Source: CALBPI01 sp963922335
GTDB lineage: Bacteria; Pseudomonadota; Gammaproteobacteria; Steroidobacterales; Woeseiaceae
Direction of reading: 5' to 3'
Assembly: GCA_963922335.1 (NCBI GenBank)
Contig: CAWUIB010000007.1
Span: 1-64,000, forward strand
DNA length: 64,000 nucleotides
Shown here: in pieces, positions 45,676-54,457 of the stretch
Layout of the letters: each line of letters starts with the position of its first letter
Numbering within the stretch: position 1 is the stretch's first letter
The notes under the pieces: model-generated
Seen by the model: the letters and a program-made list of their open reading frames with translations, nothing else
What the model was told of the DNA's origin: nothing
Databases searched by the model: none
Program-made: the position numbers and the translations under genes

Positions 45676-47367
45676 TCAGGGCACAACGAACACAGCATCC
45701 GAAATCTCGTCCTGAATCAGCGTATTGCGCCGAATGATGTCCGCAAGCGTCGTATTACGGATTATTTCGAGCTCATCACCACTGAAGGTCCGTTCATACC
45801 AGAAGCGGTCACCATCGCGTAACCGTTCAAACTGATCCTTGACGATATGATGGAAGAGCTCACCGAGCGCTGATGCGCCCACTCGCGGCTCAGAAAGCCC
45901 GCCCACCCAGAGGTCAATATCATCAACGGACGTGTAAACCGACGCCAACGATGCCTGCAACGCAAGATCGGGCGTCACTTCAGCGAAACTGCTGTGCATA
46001 GTCATTCCGAGCTGACGCCGGGTCTCGTTGTAGCTCGGTAGTCCATGATCTCTGCCCCGCTGAATGTTCAGTGACGCCAGATCGAATCCACCCGCACCGG
46101 GCGCGCCGAACAGCGCATTTCGAACGTCGTCAACAACCTGGGCATCGATCGATTCGCAGATCTGACTCGCTAAACCCCGGAGTACCGGTTCAATGCCACC
46201 TTCATTCCTGACGCGATCCGGCTGGAAAAAGGCGTCACGCAGTGCGAGGTGGCCCTCGGCGATCTCGTTGCCATCAGCATCGATTCGACGAATGTGGCTG
46301 CTCAACATACTGTGGCCCAGGCGATAGGCGGCGGAGGAAAACACATTGACCACGCTGGCATCGACCGTCTCGTCATAGCCCGTGTACGGGCTGATCGCGT
46401 CTGGGCCAAGCAGAACCGGCAGGAACTCGTTGTAGGTGATGACCTGCATCTGGGCGCCCACGATTCGCCGCGCTTTCTGATAGATCGTCTCACCGTCCAG
46501 ATACGGCTCTGCCTGCGCAATCTCAAGCGCCAGGCGGTTATGTTCACGGACAAACAGGGTATGCATGACCGCCAGACCAACCTGCTCGTTCGCACGCACG
46601 TCACCGGCGACGAATAACTCGGCGCCAGACCCACCCGCGTTGGCGATCCCTGCGGTGTTGTACGGAAGATAGCCGCCCGCCGAGGTTTTTAGCATCCCGG
46701 TGCCGTCCATCGTTCTGAGCGCTCTGGCGCGCGTGAGATCAGAGCCATAGACATTGGACGCATCGATCCAGCCGGTGATCTCATTGATCTGTTGACGCGG
46801 GTTCAACGCGTGATCACCCGTAGCCGTGTCGAAAATGGACCGGTTGAGTGGGATAGTCACAGTGCCGCTGTGCCCGGGATCAAACCAGGGATCCCCCATC
46901 GGGACATCGATATCGGCCGCTTGCGCAGGTGACACACCGTCCGTCAGATCGAGATCATGATCGAGGAACTGGCCCCATTGCCACAGGAAGTCACTCGCAC
47001 GTCGACCATTCGGATGATTGCCCTGCTGCGCGGAAATCGCATTGCTCACCGCGCGTGCACTTGGCCTGTGCGCCCCAGCGGGTGTTGCCATGAGGTCGCC
47101 ATAGTCGGATGACACCATGCGTGCGAGTTGGCTATGCGATTTATTCATGTCGACGAGCAGCCTGTTGTTGCCCGTGCCATCCAAAGTCCGAAACTGCACC
47201 GTGTCGGTGAACGTGTCGGGTGCGCGATCGTCACTTCGCTGGATACCGAAGACCGGCGACACGCTGGCGGTGTCGGTTTCATCAATAGTCGTTTGGTCTG
47301 CCGTGTTGTCACACGCGACAAGTGCAAGCCCAAGGCATAGGCTCGACGCAATCGTTCTGGTTTTCAT
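45676..47367 (-). CDS. Animal-type (peroxidase-cyclooxygenase superfamily) heme peroxidase lipoprotein
   Basis: 563 residues with lipoprotein signal (LALVAC, Cys19). All key residues of the mammalian-peroxidase-like fold are present. The distal Asp136-His137 lie in QFLDHDLD. The catalytic Arg259 and ester-capable Glu262 lie in GDVRANEQ. REHNRL follows, and the proximal His353 is in AAYRLGHSM. Such enzymes oxidise halides, thiocyanate or phenols with H2O2. The protein is probably anchored in the outer membrane facing outside or in the periplasm, and it needs heme. It ends before a terminator that precedes the ABC/HlyD/TolC genes. No hemolysin-type secretion repeats are visible. Confidence 0.92.
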   Translation of the reverse strand: MKTRTIASSLCLGLALVACDNTADQTTIDETDTASVSPVFGIQRSDDRAPDTFTDTVQFRTLDGTGNNRLLVDMNKSHSQLARMVSSDYGDLMATPAGAHRPSARAVSNAISAQQGNHPNGRRASDFLWQWGQFLDHDLDLTDGVSPAQAADIDVPMGDPWFDPGHSGTVTIPLNRSIFDTATGDHALNPRQQINEITGWIDASNVYGSDLTRARALRTMDGTGMLKTSAGGYLPYNTAGIANAGGSGAELFVAGDVRANEQVGLAVMHTLFVREHNRLALEIAQAEPYLDGETIYQKARRIVGAQMQVITYNEFLPVLLGPDAISPYTGYDETVDASVVNVFSSAAYRLGHSMLSSHIRRIDADGNEIAEGHLALRDAFFQPDRVRNEGGIEPVLRGLASQICESIDAQVVDDVRNALFGAPGAGGFDLASLNIQRGRDHGLPSYNETRRQLGMTMHSSFAEVTPDLALQASLASVYTSVDDIDLWVGGLSEPRVGASALGELFHHIVKDQFERLRDGDRFWYERTFSGDELEIIRNTTLADIIRRNTLIQDEISDAVFVVP

Positions 47368-47491
47368 TCAAGTCCCCGAGCGTATTCGAAATACCCGCGG
47401 CGTCCCGACCGCTTGTGGCATTCCTATTTATTGTGCTTCTCATTCTAGTCGAGCCCTAGACAAACATCGCTCGGAAAAGTCCGAGGTTAAG

Positions 47492-47507
47492 TGTGAATTG
47501 CGTCACA
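47492..47507. promoter_or_regulatory. CRP-like site in the peroxidase/serine-hydrolase divergent region
   Basis: TGTGA-N6-TCACA occurs exactly (47492-47507), the core of the CRP/FNR-family consensus. A further TGTGA follows, giving TCACATAATGTGA (47503-47515). The site is about 125 bp from the peroxidase start and about 98 bp from the hydrolase start, so it could control either gene. Confidence 0.5.
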
Positions 47508-47604
47508 TAATGTGATCGTAAAATTCTACAAATCTGCGTCCCGTCAGCCTTTGTGTGAGATTTTGCTAGCATCAGGTTAGGACTCTGGGGAGAGGACCTG
47601 CAAA

Positions 47605-48876
47605 GTGACGACCAAATACCGTTGGAGCGGTGCGTTGTTGAGCGCAGTTATTGGCCTCATCATGGCGGCCTCCGGCAGCGCACGCGCCGATGTTTCGATC
47701 GATGATCCGTTCTCGCTTAACGACGTCATTGACGCGTTTGTCGAGCGTGGTGAGTATCCGTTTGTTTATGTGCGCCTCGAGAGTTTTGAGGGCCGTGTCC
47801 TCTATGAGCATGGCAGCGTAAATCGCGACCTGCTTCCCGATGCGGATATTGACGGACAGACCTGGATGCGCATTTGGTCGATGAGCAAGATCGTGACGAT
47901 TAGTCTCGCTATGGATCTCGTCGAAACAGGGGAGATCTCGCTCGACGACCCAGTCGCCGATTACCTGCCTGAATTAGCCTCGTTAGCGGTAGCAAGAGGC
48001 CCGGATGGCGTTCGTCTGTCCACGCTTGCGGCTGGAGAAGCAGGCTGCCCACTGGAAAGCGAACCGGCCGAGACGCCGATTACGATTCGCAATCTGCTCA
48101 ATCACACAGCAGGCTTTTATTATGCCGTCACGGGTATCGAGTGCTTGGACAGCCTCACGGCCGCACAGGATCTGCCAGGCGCCGCGGACAGCGAAGAGTT
48201 CCTCGAACGGCTGGTCGAGTTGCCGCTGATCCAACAGCCGGGCGCCGCCTACTATTACGGACTGAACACAACGCTGCTCGGTCTGGTTTTGGAAAGCGCG
48301 ACGGGAGACTCGCTGGAGACACTTGTGGCGGAGCGAATCACAAAGCCACTACGCATTCGTGGATTGCAATACACCCTGCCGGATCAGGCGTCGCTACTGC
48401 CCCACTTCACCGGCATCGATGGCAGCATTCGGGTCGCTGAACCGGAAGAGCTCGATATCTTCGGTGGCAGCCTGCCGCGCTATGACCGGAGGAACGAGCT
48501 GCGGCTGGGCGGCGAAGGCATGCTTGCGACAGCAGACGGCTATGCCGACTTTCTGCGCATGCTAGGTAGCGGCGGCATGCTCCGCGGACAGCGATTTCTT
48601 GAACAGTCCTCGATCAATGAGATGACCGCGCCCCACACCCTGCTCGACTCACCAGCCGGGCATAATGGCTACAACATCTGGGTAACGAACGGCTCAGCGC
48701 CTGACGGACAGGCGGGCCTGTGGATGGGCGGCGGTTACGAAAGCACCCACTTCTGGGTCGACCCCACGAACGAGTTTGTTGCCGTCATCATGTCGCAAAT
48801 GCACGCATCACCAGATACCGAACGCAACCGAGACCAGGCGATTCGAAACGAGGTCTACTCGCAGATTTCGCCCTGA
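47605..48876 (+). CDS. Secreted EstB-like serine hydrolase (beta-lactamase class C fold)
   Basis: 423 residues from a GTG start with a GGGGAGAGG motif upstream. Signal peptide cleavage is at about 29. The nucleophile motif is SMSK (Ser92, Lys95). YYYGLNTTLLG (about 214-224) matches the Tyr-containing second motif in EstB-type esterases, where a YSV-like string stands in for YxN. LWMGGGYESTHFWVDP supplies the third motif region. It is likely a periplasmic esterase or D-amino-acid-peptide hydrolase; true beta-lactamase activity is unlikely. It is convergent with the MFS gene, overlapping by 22 bp. Confidence 0.87.
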   Translation: MTTKYRWSGALLSAVIGLIMAASGSARADVSIDDPFSLNDVIDAFVERGEYPFVYVRLESFEGRVLYEHGSVNRDLLPDADIDGQTWMRIWSMSKIVTISLAMDLVETGEISLDDPVADYLPELASLAVARGPDGVRLSTLAAGEAGCPLESEPAETPITIRNLLNHTAGFYYAVTGIECLDSLTAAQDLPGAADSEEFLERLVELPLIQQPGAAYYYGLNTTLLGLVLESATGDSLETLVAERITKPLRIRGLQYTLPDQASLLPHFTGIDGSIRVAEPEELDIFGGSLPRYDRRNELRLGGEGMLATADGYADFLRMLGSGGMLRGQRFLEQSSINEMTAPHTLLDSPAGHNGYNIWVTNGSAPDGQAGLWMGGGYESTHFWVDPTNEFVAVIMSQMHASPDTERNRDQAIRNEVYSQISP

Positions 48877-50108
48877 GCCGCTCGGGCCGGATGTCCGCGC
48901 TTGCTGCGCCGACTGAGTTGCGCTGCCGCGAGCGCCAACACCGCACTGACAAGAATGCAGTAAACCGCCATTCCATACATTTGCGAGGGCAGCGGCACAC
49001 CAAGATCAATGAAGGTGCCGGTAACCCCTGGCCCCGCTGCTGTTGAGAACACCATCGCGGCCATAATCAGCGAGCGAATCGCGCCGAGGTGCTCTGTGCC
49101 ATAGACCTCGGGCCACAGTGCACCGAACAGCGTCGATGAGATGCCGTAGCTGATGCCTACCAAAACCATCACTACGATCAGACTCTCCGGCGTATCGGTC
49201 GCCGCCATGGCAAAGCAAGCCGCTGTCAGCGGTATCAGGAAAAACGGCAGAATCCGAACCGCACCGAGGCGGTCGATCACCCCGCCAAAAATCAGCGCGC
49301 AGATCACCGTCGAGATCGCCAGAACCACAAGGCATCGAGCAAACCAATCCACAGGCCACTGATGCAGCGCGGTCATGTAATCCTGATGATAGAAGATCGT
49401 TGTGCCGATAAATGCCGGCGCGAGCACCCCCGCCAACACACCGTAGAATGCCGGGTCGCGAATGACCTCAGCCCGGGTCCATTGCCGACGCGCAGTGTGC
49501 AATGCGACCCCTTCTTCGTCGGCACGCTTCGGCTCGCGTGGCTTTCGGTAGCAAAGGTAGGTAATCGGCAGACCCGCGACGAGCAACGCCGCGATCGCGC
49601 TATACCAACCCGCCGTGAGGCCGTGCTGCTCTGTCAGTGTGACAAACGCAAGCAGTAAGGTCGCCTCGCCGCCCTGGTGTCCGAGCACCACGAGAGACAC
49701 CGCACGCCCTCGCCCTGCCACGAACCATCGCCCGGTCATGGTCAATGCGATGTGCGTCATCATGCCTTGTCCGAACAGACGCAGCAGATAGATCGCAAAG
49801 AGTAACGCTGCCGCAGAAGTCGCCGTGCCCGCGAGCAGAGCGGCCAGCGCCAACATAGGCATACACAAAAGCACGAGCCGGTGCGCACTTACCGTATCTG
49901 CCAATTTGCCGAGAAACGGTAGTGTTGCCGCACTACCAAGCGTCGCGATCATATACAGACGCCCGATCTCACCATGTGAAAGATCGAACAGCGTCTGCCA
50001 ATCGCCTATGGATGCAGAGATAAAGTAGGTCTGACCAAATGTAGAGCAATAGGTCAGCAGAAAGCCGCCGGCAATCCAGCGGAAATTGGTCGCAATGAAA
50101 GAGAGCAC
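48855..50108 (-). CDS. Major facilitator superfamily transporter
   Basis: 417 residues from a GTG start with twelve hydrophobic segments. The loop 2-3 motif GKLADTVSAHR and the loop 8-9 equivalent GGVIDRLGAVR are the usual MFS motif A pair. Helices are visible throughout; the substrate is not identifiable. GHQGGEATLL in helix 5 resembles motif C-type glycine packing but is not decisive. It stands between the serine hydrolase (tail overlap) and a small outer-membrane protein gene in the same orientation. Confidence 0.85.
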   Translation of the reverse strand: MLSFIATNFRWIAGGFLLTYCSTFGQTYFISASIGDWQTLFDLSHGEIGRLYMIATLGSAATLPFLGKLADTVSAHRLVLLCMPMLALAALLAGTATSAAALLFAIYLLRLFGQGMMTHIALTMTGRWFVAGRGRAVSLVVLGHQGGEATLLLAFVTLTEQHGLTAGWYSAIAALLVAGLPITYLCYRKPREPKRADEEGVALHTARRQWTRAEVIRDPAFYGVLAGVLAPAFIGTTIFYHQDYMTALHQWPVDWFARCLVVLAISTVICALIFGGVIDRLGAVRILPFFLIPLTAACFAMAATDTPESLIVVMVLVGISYGISSTLFGALWPEVYGTEHLGAIRSLIMAAMVFSTAAGPGVTGTFIDLGVPLPSQMYGMAVYCILVSAVLALAAAQLSRRSKRGHPARAAQGEICE

Positions 50109-50135
50109 GGTGGCTCCGGCAGTGTCAGGGGTTGC

Positions 50136-50165
50136 TGCGCATCCCTGACTCAGCAGGGATGCGCA
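50136..50165 (-). terminator. Hairpin downstream of the small outer-membrane protein gene
   Basis: Perfect 12-bp arms (TGCGCATCCCTG, 50136-50147, and its complement 50154-50165) with a 6-nt loop, starting 10 bp after the stop at 50176. There is no T-run on the minus strand. It is a strong stem that likely marks the transcript end or protects it, between this gene and the MFS start. Confidence 0.55.
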
Positions 50166-50175
50166 ACGGCAGTTC

Positions 50176-50760
50176 CTAGAACTTGTAGCTTACCCCAAGC
50201 GACAGCATGCTGACGTCAACGTCCTCGAACTCATAAAGCTCGTATTCGCCACGAATTTGCACAGGGCCGATGCCAAAGGCTGCGCCCACGCCGTAGGCAA
50301 GATCGTTACCGTCTTCAGAGTCGCTGACACCCTGAAGAGACACGTCGGCTTCCCAGGAGGCGTAGCCAACTTTGCCGTAGAGATCGACCAAGCCAGCGTC
50401 AACGCCGAGGATGCCCCAGACATTTAGTGCCGTGGTCTCAACAGTCAGAGGATCGCCGAGGATATCGAGATCGGGTGCCCCGAAATCCACATAGCCAGCT
50501 TCGACGGCGAGCTTCACGACCGGTAGATCGAAGTCGTAACCGGCGAAGACCTTGAACGCGGTATCGTCCTCGTCGATTGACGACGGCAAACCCGGAATGG
50601 TCACACCATCGAAGTCAGCTTCGATTGTCGCGCCACCAGCACTGCCGCCGATGTAGAAGCCTGAGTCCGCAGTTGCGGTTCCGGCAGCCAGAGCCAGCGT
50701 AGCGCCAGCAAGCAGCGCTTTGCGCTGCAGCGAATCAGTAATCGTCATAGTAATGCTCAT
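50176..50760 (-). CDS. Small outer-membrane beta-barrel protein
   Basis: 194 residues from the ATG at 50760 (a second ATG at 50748 is possible). A signal peptide ends near GTATADS, then the mature protein begins GFYIGGSAGGATIE. Alternating beta-strand pattern (FKVFAGYDFDLPVVKLAVEAGY, YGKVGYASWEADVSL) runs through to the C-terminal SLGVSYKF, which ends in Phe as outer-membrane barrels do. It is probably an OmpA-N/OmpW-size barrel of eight strands. Function unknown. It has an independent transcript end at 50136-50165. Confidence 0.83.
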   Translation of the reverse strand: MSITMTITDSLQRKALLAGATLALAAGTATADSGFYIGGSAGGATIEADFDGVTIPGLPSSIDEDDTAFKVFAGYDFDLPVVKLAVEAGYVDFGAPDLDILGDPLTVETTALNVWGILGVDAGLVDLYGKVGYASWEADVSLQGVSDSEDGNDLAYGVGAAFGIGPVQIRGEYELYEFEDVDVSMLSLGVSYKF

Positions 50761-50910
50761 CCAATTGCCCAAGCGTTATGTCAACAGCAATCCCTGCCGA
50801 CCAACGCTTGATAGCAAATTCCCTCGACCACGTCTGCGGTAGCTCTGAAAAACTGTGACGTATCACCGTGTTAGCGCGAAGAGACTGGCTTGATCACGCG
50901 GATTCTCAAT

Positions 50911-50965
50911 CTGAGTTGATTTGCGAAAGTGATATAAAAGTGATATCACTTTAATATCAACTCAG
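50911..50965. promoter_or_regulatory. Nested palindrome upstream of the SPFH-RHH operon
   Basis: A perfect 16-bp palindrome AAAGTGATATCACTTT (50937-50952) is preceded by a direct copy AAAGTGATAT (50926-50935). Both lie within outer 10-bp arms CTGAGTTGAT (50911-50920) and ATCAACTCAG (50956-50965). The SPFH Shine-Dalgarno GGAGG follows at once. A possible promoter is TTGCGA (50921-50926) with TATCAC (50944-50949) 17 nt on, so the palindrome would cover its -10. It is a strong operator candidate; hairpin formation in the leader is an alternative. Confidence 0.6.
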
Positions 50966-50978
50966 CGGAGGCAGAAAA

Positions 50979-51902
50979 ATGAGTAATGTCCACGAGAAAA
51001 AATACAAAGCCATGTCGGGATGGCTGCCACTGATTCTTATGCTGGGTGGCATCGCCTTCGGCATATTCACGCTGACGCGTGGCCTTCCACTGGTCGGCAT
51101 CCCGCTGATTCTCGTTGCAACGATCATGGTGGGCGGATTCATGGCGATCGCGCCTAACGACGCCCGCGTATTGTTGCTCTTCGGTGCGTATAAAGGCTCT
51201 GTGACCGAGTCCGGATTCTACTGGGTCAACCCATTCTTCTCGAAGAAGAAGATTTCGTGCCGCGTTCGCAACTTTGAGACCGGCTCAACCATGCTCCCGG
51301 AAAAGAAGAACTCCAGCGGTGCTGTGGTTCAGCAAAAGTCGCGCTCCAGCGGCAAGCCCTCAAAGGTGAACGATCGCGACGGTAACCCGATCGAAATCTC
51401 GGCCGTTGTTGTCTGGAAAGTCGTCGACACCGCCGAGGCGCTGTTCGAGGTTGATGATTTCGAAGACTACGTCGCGGTGCAGAGTGAGGCGGCGCTGCGG
51501 AATCTCGCTAGCCGCTATGCTTATGACGGCGAGACCGACGATGAATCACTAAGAGGCAACACCGATCGCGTCGGCGACGAGCTGCGCAAAGATATTCAGG
51601 ATCGACTGGGCACCGCCGGCGTGGACGTGATCGAGGCGCGGATCAGCCACCTGGCCTACGCGCCTGAGATTGCCGCCGCGATGCTGCAACGTCAGCAGGC
51701 GCAAGCAGTTGTTGCTGCACGGACCAAGATTGTTGAAGGTGCCGTGGGCATGGTCGAGATGGCGCTCGATCAACTGAAAACGGACGGCATTATTGACCTC
51801 GACGAGGAGCGCAAGGCTGCGATGGTGTCGAACCTGCTGGTGGTGCTCTGTAGTGATCGACACACGCAACCGGTCGTGAATACGGGCTCGCTCTACAACT
51901 AA
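50979..51902 (+). CDS. SPFH/band-7 (stomatin-like) membrane protein
   Basis: 307 residues. Two N-terminal helices (about 14-30 and 34-54, LPLVGIPLILVATIMVGGFMA) precede an SPFH domain (NDARVLLLFGAYKGSVTESG, then KVNDRDGNPIEISAVVVWKV). The remaining helices include LQRQQAQAVVAARTKIVEGA, the oligomerising part. SPFH proteins build membrane scaffold rings and organise proteases or detergent-resistant domains. The gene has a good GGAGG Shine-Dalgarno and a palindrome-rich upstream region, and is followed after 6 bp by a small DNA-binding protein gene. Confidence 0.92.
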   Translation: MSNVHEKKYKAMSGWLPLILMLGGIAFGIFTLTRGLPLVGIPLILVATIMVGGFMAIAPNDARVLLLFGAYKGSVTESGFYWVNPFFSKKKISCRVRNFETGSTMLPEKKNSSGAVVQQKSRSSGKPSKVNDRDGNPIEISAVVVWKVVDTAEALFEVDDFEDYVAVQSEAALRNLASRYAYDGETDDESLRGNTDRVGDELRKDIQDRLGTAGVDVIEARISHLAYAPEIAAAMLQRQQAQAVVAARTKIVEGAVGMVEMALDQLKTDGIIDLDEERKAAMVSNLLVVLCSDRHTQPVVNTGSLYN

Positions 51903-51908
51903 CAGTTC

Positions 51909-52079
51909 ATGGCACGAACCTCTTTTCTCTTTCGAGCCGACCCTAAGGTCATGGAAGCGCTCAAGCGCTGGGCGGACGATGAACTACGCAGTGTCAACGG
52001 ACAACTGGAGTTCATCGTTCGTCAGGCCCTGAAACAGTCGGGGCGGTTGAAGCCGCCGCCCCGCGATCAGGAGGAGTAA
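51909..52079 (+). CDS. Arc-like ribbon-helix-helix DNA-binding protein (56 residues)
   Basis: 56 residues, starting MARTSFLFRADPKVMEALKR. The pattern of a short beta strand (TSFLFRAD), helix (PKVMEALKRWADDEL), the turn SVNGQ and a second helix (LEFIVRQALKQ) is that of Arc/MetJ-type ribbon-helix-helix proteins. It begins 6 bp after the SPFH stop. A DNA-binding strand of TSFLFR type fits a role in binding operators as dimers. The best local candidate is the palindrome at 50911-50965, giving autoregulation of the SPFH-RHH operon. The family is sometimes annotated with SPFH genes; I infer a fixed pair and did not check other genomes. Confidence 0.82.
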   Translation: MARTSFLFRADPKVMEALKRWADDELRSVNGQLEFIVRQALKQSGRLKPPPRDQEE

Positions 52080-52153
52080 TCGCGCCGAGCTATTGTTGAC
52101 GGCTGCTGAAGACAGGCATCATCACGCTCCCGGTCTATGGCGCGGAGTGAAGC

Positions 52154-54109
52154 GTGAACACAAACCCGATCAAGACACTTACCCTGCTTTTGACGTTGTT
52201 GCTGACTGCTTGCGGTGACAAAACCGCTGACGACCCGTCGCAGCCGTCCGTCAGCCTTGAGTTGCCTGCTATCGCGCGGGAGGATGTCCACTCCTACTCG
52301 CTACCCAGAGTACACACCGTTGAGCACCTGAATCTTGATCTGAATATCGACTTCGATCGCAAGGTACTTGAGGGCGTCGCAACGCTCACGCTTGCGACTC
52401 CTGCCGACGGCGATCTGCCATTGGTACTGGATACCCGCGATCTTGATATCGCCAGCACCTGCATACCCGCAGACGATGCCTGCGACGCCGTTGCATTTCG
52501 CGTGCTGGAGTCGGACGAGATTCTCGGTTCGGCGTTGCTGATCGACATACCATCAGGTGCACAGACGATCGCCATCAGCTACCAGACCTCGCCAGACGCG
52601 ACTGGCGTGCAGTGGCTTGAGCCACGCCAGACGGCGGGTGGCAAATTTCCATTCATGTTCACTCAGGCGCAAGCAATTCATGCCCGTAGCTTCGCACCGT
52701 TACAGGACACACCAGCAGTTCGTCAGACCGTTTCTGCCACGCTGCGAGTGCCATCTGAACTGCGCGCACTTATGGGCGCCGACAACAGTCCGGAGCGAAC
52801 TGAAGATGGCGTCTATGAATTCACAATGCCGCAGCCGATCCCGTCATACCTGCTCGCGATCGCTGCAGGTGATGTGGCGTTTCAGAGTATGGGTCCGCGC
52901 ACTGGCGTCTACGCCGAAGCTGAGTTGCTCGAAGCAGCTGCCAACGAGTTCGCGGACACCGAACGCATGCTGGAGATCGGCGAGTCCGACTATGGCCCTT
53001 ACCGTTGGGACCGCTATGACCTTTTGATCCTGCCACCCAGCTTCCCGTTTGGAGGCATGGAAAATCCCCGACTGTCTTTCATCACGCCGACAGTCATCGC
53101 GGGAGACCGCAGTCTGGTTGCACTGATCGCACACGAACTTGCGCATTCGTGGTCCGGCAACCTTGTTACCAACGCGAGCTGGAAAGACCTCTGGCTCAAT
53201 GAAGGGTTCACGACCTACTTGACCAACCGGATCATGCAGAAAGTCTACGGGGATCGACGCTACGAAATGGAAATGGCGCTCGGCTACGCGGACCTGGCTG
53301 AGAGTCTTGAGACGCTGCCGGTTGCGAACCAACCCTTGTCGTACGATGTAACCGGCACCGACCCTGATGCTGTGTTCTCGGATATTCCCTACGAAAAGGG
53401 ATCATTGATGCTGTACGAAATCGAACAGCGCATCGGGCGTGAAGCCTTCGATGCATTCCTGATCCACTATTTCGATCATTTCGCCTTCAAGAGCCTCGAT
53501 GACGAGGCGTTTCTTGCCTATCTGGACAGCACACTGATAGCGGATCATCCGGAAGTGTTGTCGCGAGACAGGCTCGAAGAGTGGATATACGAGCCAGGCC
53601 TACCAGACGGGGCGCCGCAACCGACATCGGATGCCTTTGAGATCATCGATCGACTGCGCGCCGATTGGCTTGCAGGTTCGCTGCCAGCTTCAAATATTGA
53701 TACCGCGGCGTGGACGTTTCACGAGTGGAAACATTTCCTCGACGGTATGCCCGAGACACTGACCCAAACGCAACTGTCGGAGCTTGACACGGCATTCGGT
53801 TTGACCGCCTCCAACAACAACGAAGTGCTGTTCAGCTGGCTGATGATCACGATTCGCAACCGTTATGAACCTGCTGAGCCTCGGGTCGAAGAGTTTCTGG
53901 TCCGCGTCGGCAGAAACAAGTTCATCCGTCCGCTATACCGCGCACTCGTGGCGCGCGATGACATCGAGCAAGCGCAGGCAATTTTTGAGCGCGCCAAACC
54001 GGGCTATCACCCGCTTTCGGTAAAACTCAATAGTGCGGTCGTCTATCCCGACGGCGAGCCGACTCGCTTACTCCAGACAGGTGACAACCGAGGCCTGAGT
54101 GCCGGGTGA
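52154..54109 (+). CDS. M1 family aminopeptidase lipoprotein
   Basis: 651 residues from a GTG start (GGAG upstream). The lipoprotein signal is TLLLTLLLTAC (Cys20). M1 motifs are GGMEN (300-304) and HELAHSW (His327, Glu328, His331), with the third zinc ligand Glu350 in LNEGF. It resembles leukotriene-A4-hydrolase-type M1 enzymes, including an ARM-like C-domain (about 480-640). It should remove N-terminal residues from peptides at the envelope. Its 3' end overlaps a Cys-rich lipoprotein gene on the other strand by 42 bp. Confidence 0.93.
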   Translation: MNTNPIKTLTLLLTLLLTACGDKTADDPSQPSVSLELPAIAREDVHSYSLPRVHTVEHLNLDLNIDFDRKVLEGVATLTLATPADGDLPLVLDTRDLDIASTCIPADDACDAVAFRVLESDEILGSALLIDIPSGAQTIAISYQTSPDATGVQWLEPRQTAGGKFPFMFTQAQAIHARSFAPLQDTPAVRQTVSATLRVPSELRALMGADNSPERTEDGVYEFTMPQPIPSYLLAIAAGDVAFQSMGPRTGVYAEAELLEAAANEFADTERMLEIGESDYGPYRWDRYDLLILPPSFPFGGMENPRLSFITPTVIAGDRSLVALIAHELAHSWSGNLVTNASWKDLWLNEGFTTYLTNRIMQKVYGDRRYEMEMALGYADLAESLETLPVANQPLSYDVTGTDPDAVFSDIPYEKGSLMLYEIEQRIGREAFDAFLIHYFDHFAFKSLDDEAFLAYLDSTLIADHPEVLSRDRLEEWIYEPGLPDGAPQPTSDAFEIIDRLRADWLAGSLPASNIDTAAWTFHEWKHFLDGMPETLTQTQLSELDTAFGLTASNNNEVLFSWLMITIRNRYEPAEPRVEEFLVRVGRNKFIRPLYRALVARDDIEQAQAIFERAKPGYHPLSVKLNSAVVYPDGEPTRLLQTGDNRGLSAG

Positions 54110-54388
54110 GGTCTCGGTGTACGTGCCGTTACAAACGAGCGCAACCTCAACCGAACGACAGCTCTCGGGCGCATCACGACGGCAGCTGTTGCACGACACA
54201 CCATCGTCCGGATCGGTGCAGCTCGCGCAACACCACGTTGCACCAAGGCTGATTTCCCGCTCGATGATGATTTCGTCGGACGCGGCATAGCGCTCGTTGT
54301 CATCGTCGTTGTCACCATCGCCAACGGCGAGCACGCAGCCGGTCATTGACAGGAAGGGCACGAGAATCAGCATTCGAATGTATTTCAT
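54068..54388 (-). CDS. Small cysteine-rich lipoprotein
   Basis: 106 residues from the ATG at 54388. The lipobox is LSMTGC (Cys18). The mature part is acidic at first (GDGDNDDDNE), then contains eight Cys at 53, 54, 57, 66, 69, 77, 86 and 104, including WCCASC and CNSC, compatible with four disulfides or a metal site. I do not recognise the family. The tail-to-tail overlap with the M1 gene raises the possibility of a spurious frame, but the lipobox and regular Cys spacing argue for a real protein. Confidence 0.6.
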   Translation of the reverse strand: MKYIRMLILVPFLSMTGCVLAVGDGDNDDDNERYAASDEIIIEREISLGATWCCASCTDPDDGVSCNSCRRDAPESCRSVEVALVCNGTYTETSPGTQASVVTCLE

Positions 54389-54457
54389 GGGTCGCAGACC
54401 TTTGACTTCAGGGACGCGCTTTAAAGCTTGCAACAGTCTGGGGCGCCTGACCAGTCG

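Noticed and set aside
50761..50772. TTG start of the small barrel gene
   Set aside because: It adds four residues before a usable ATG and weakens the signal peptide; 50760 is preferred.
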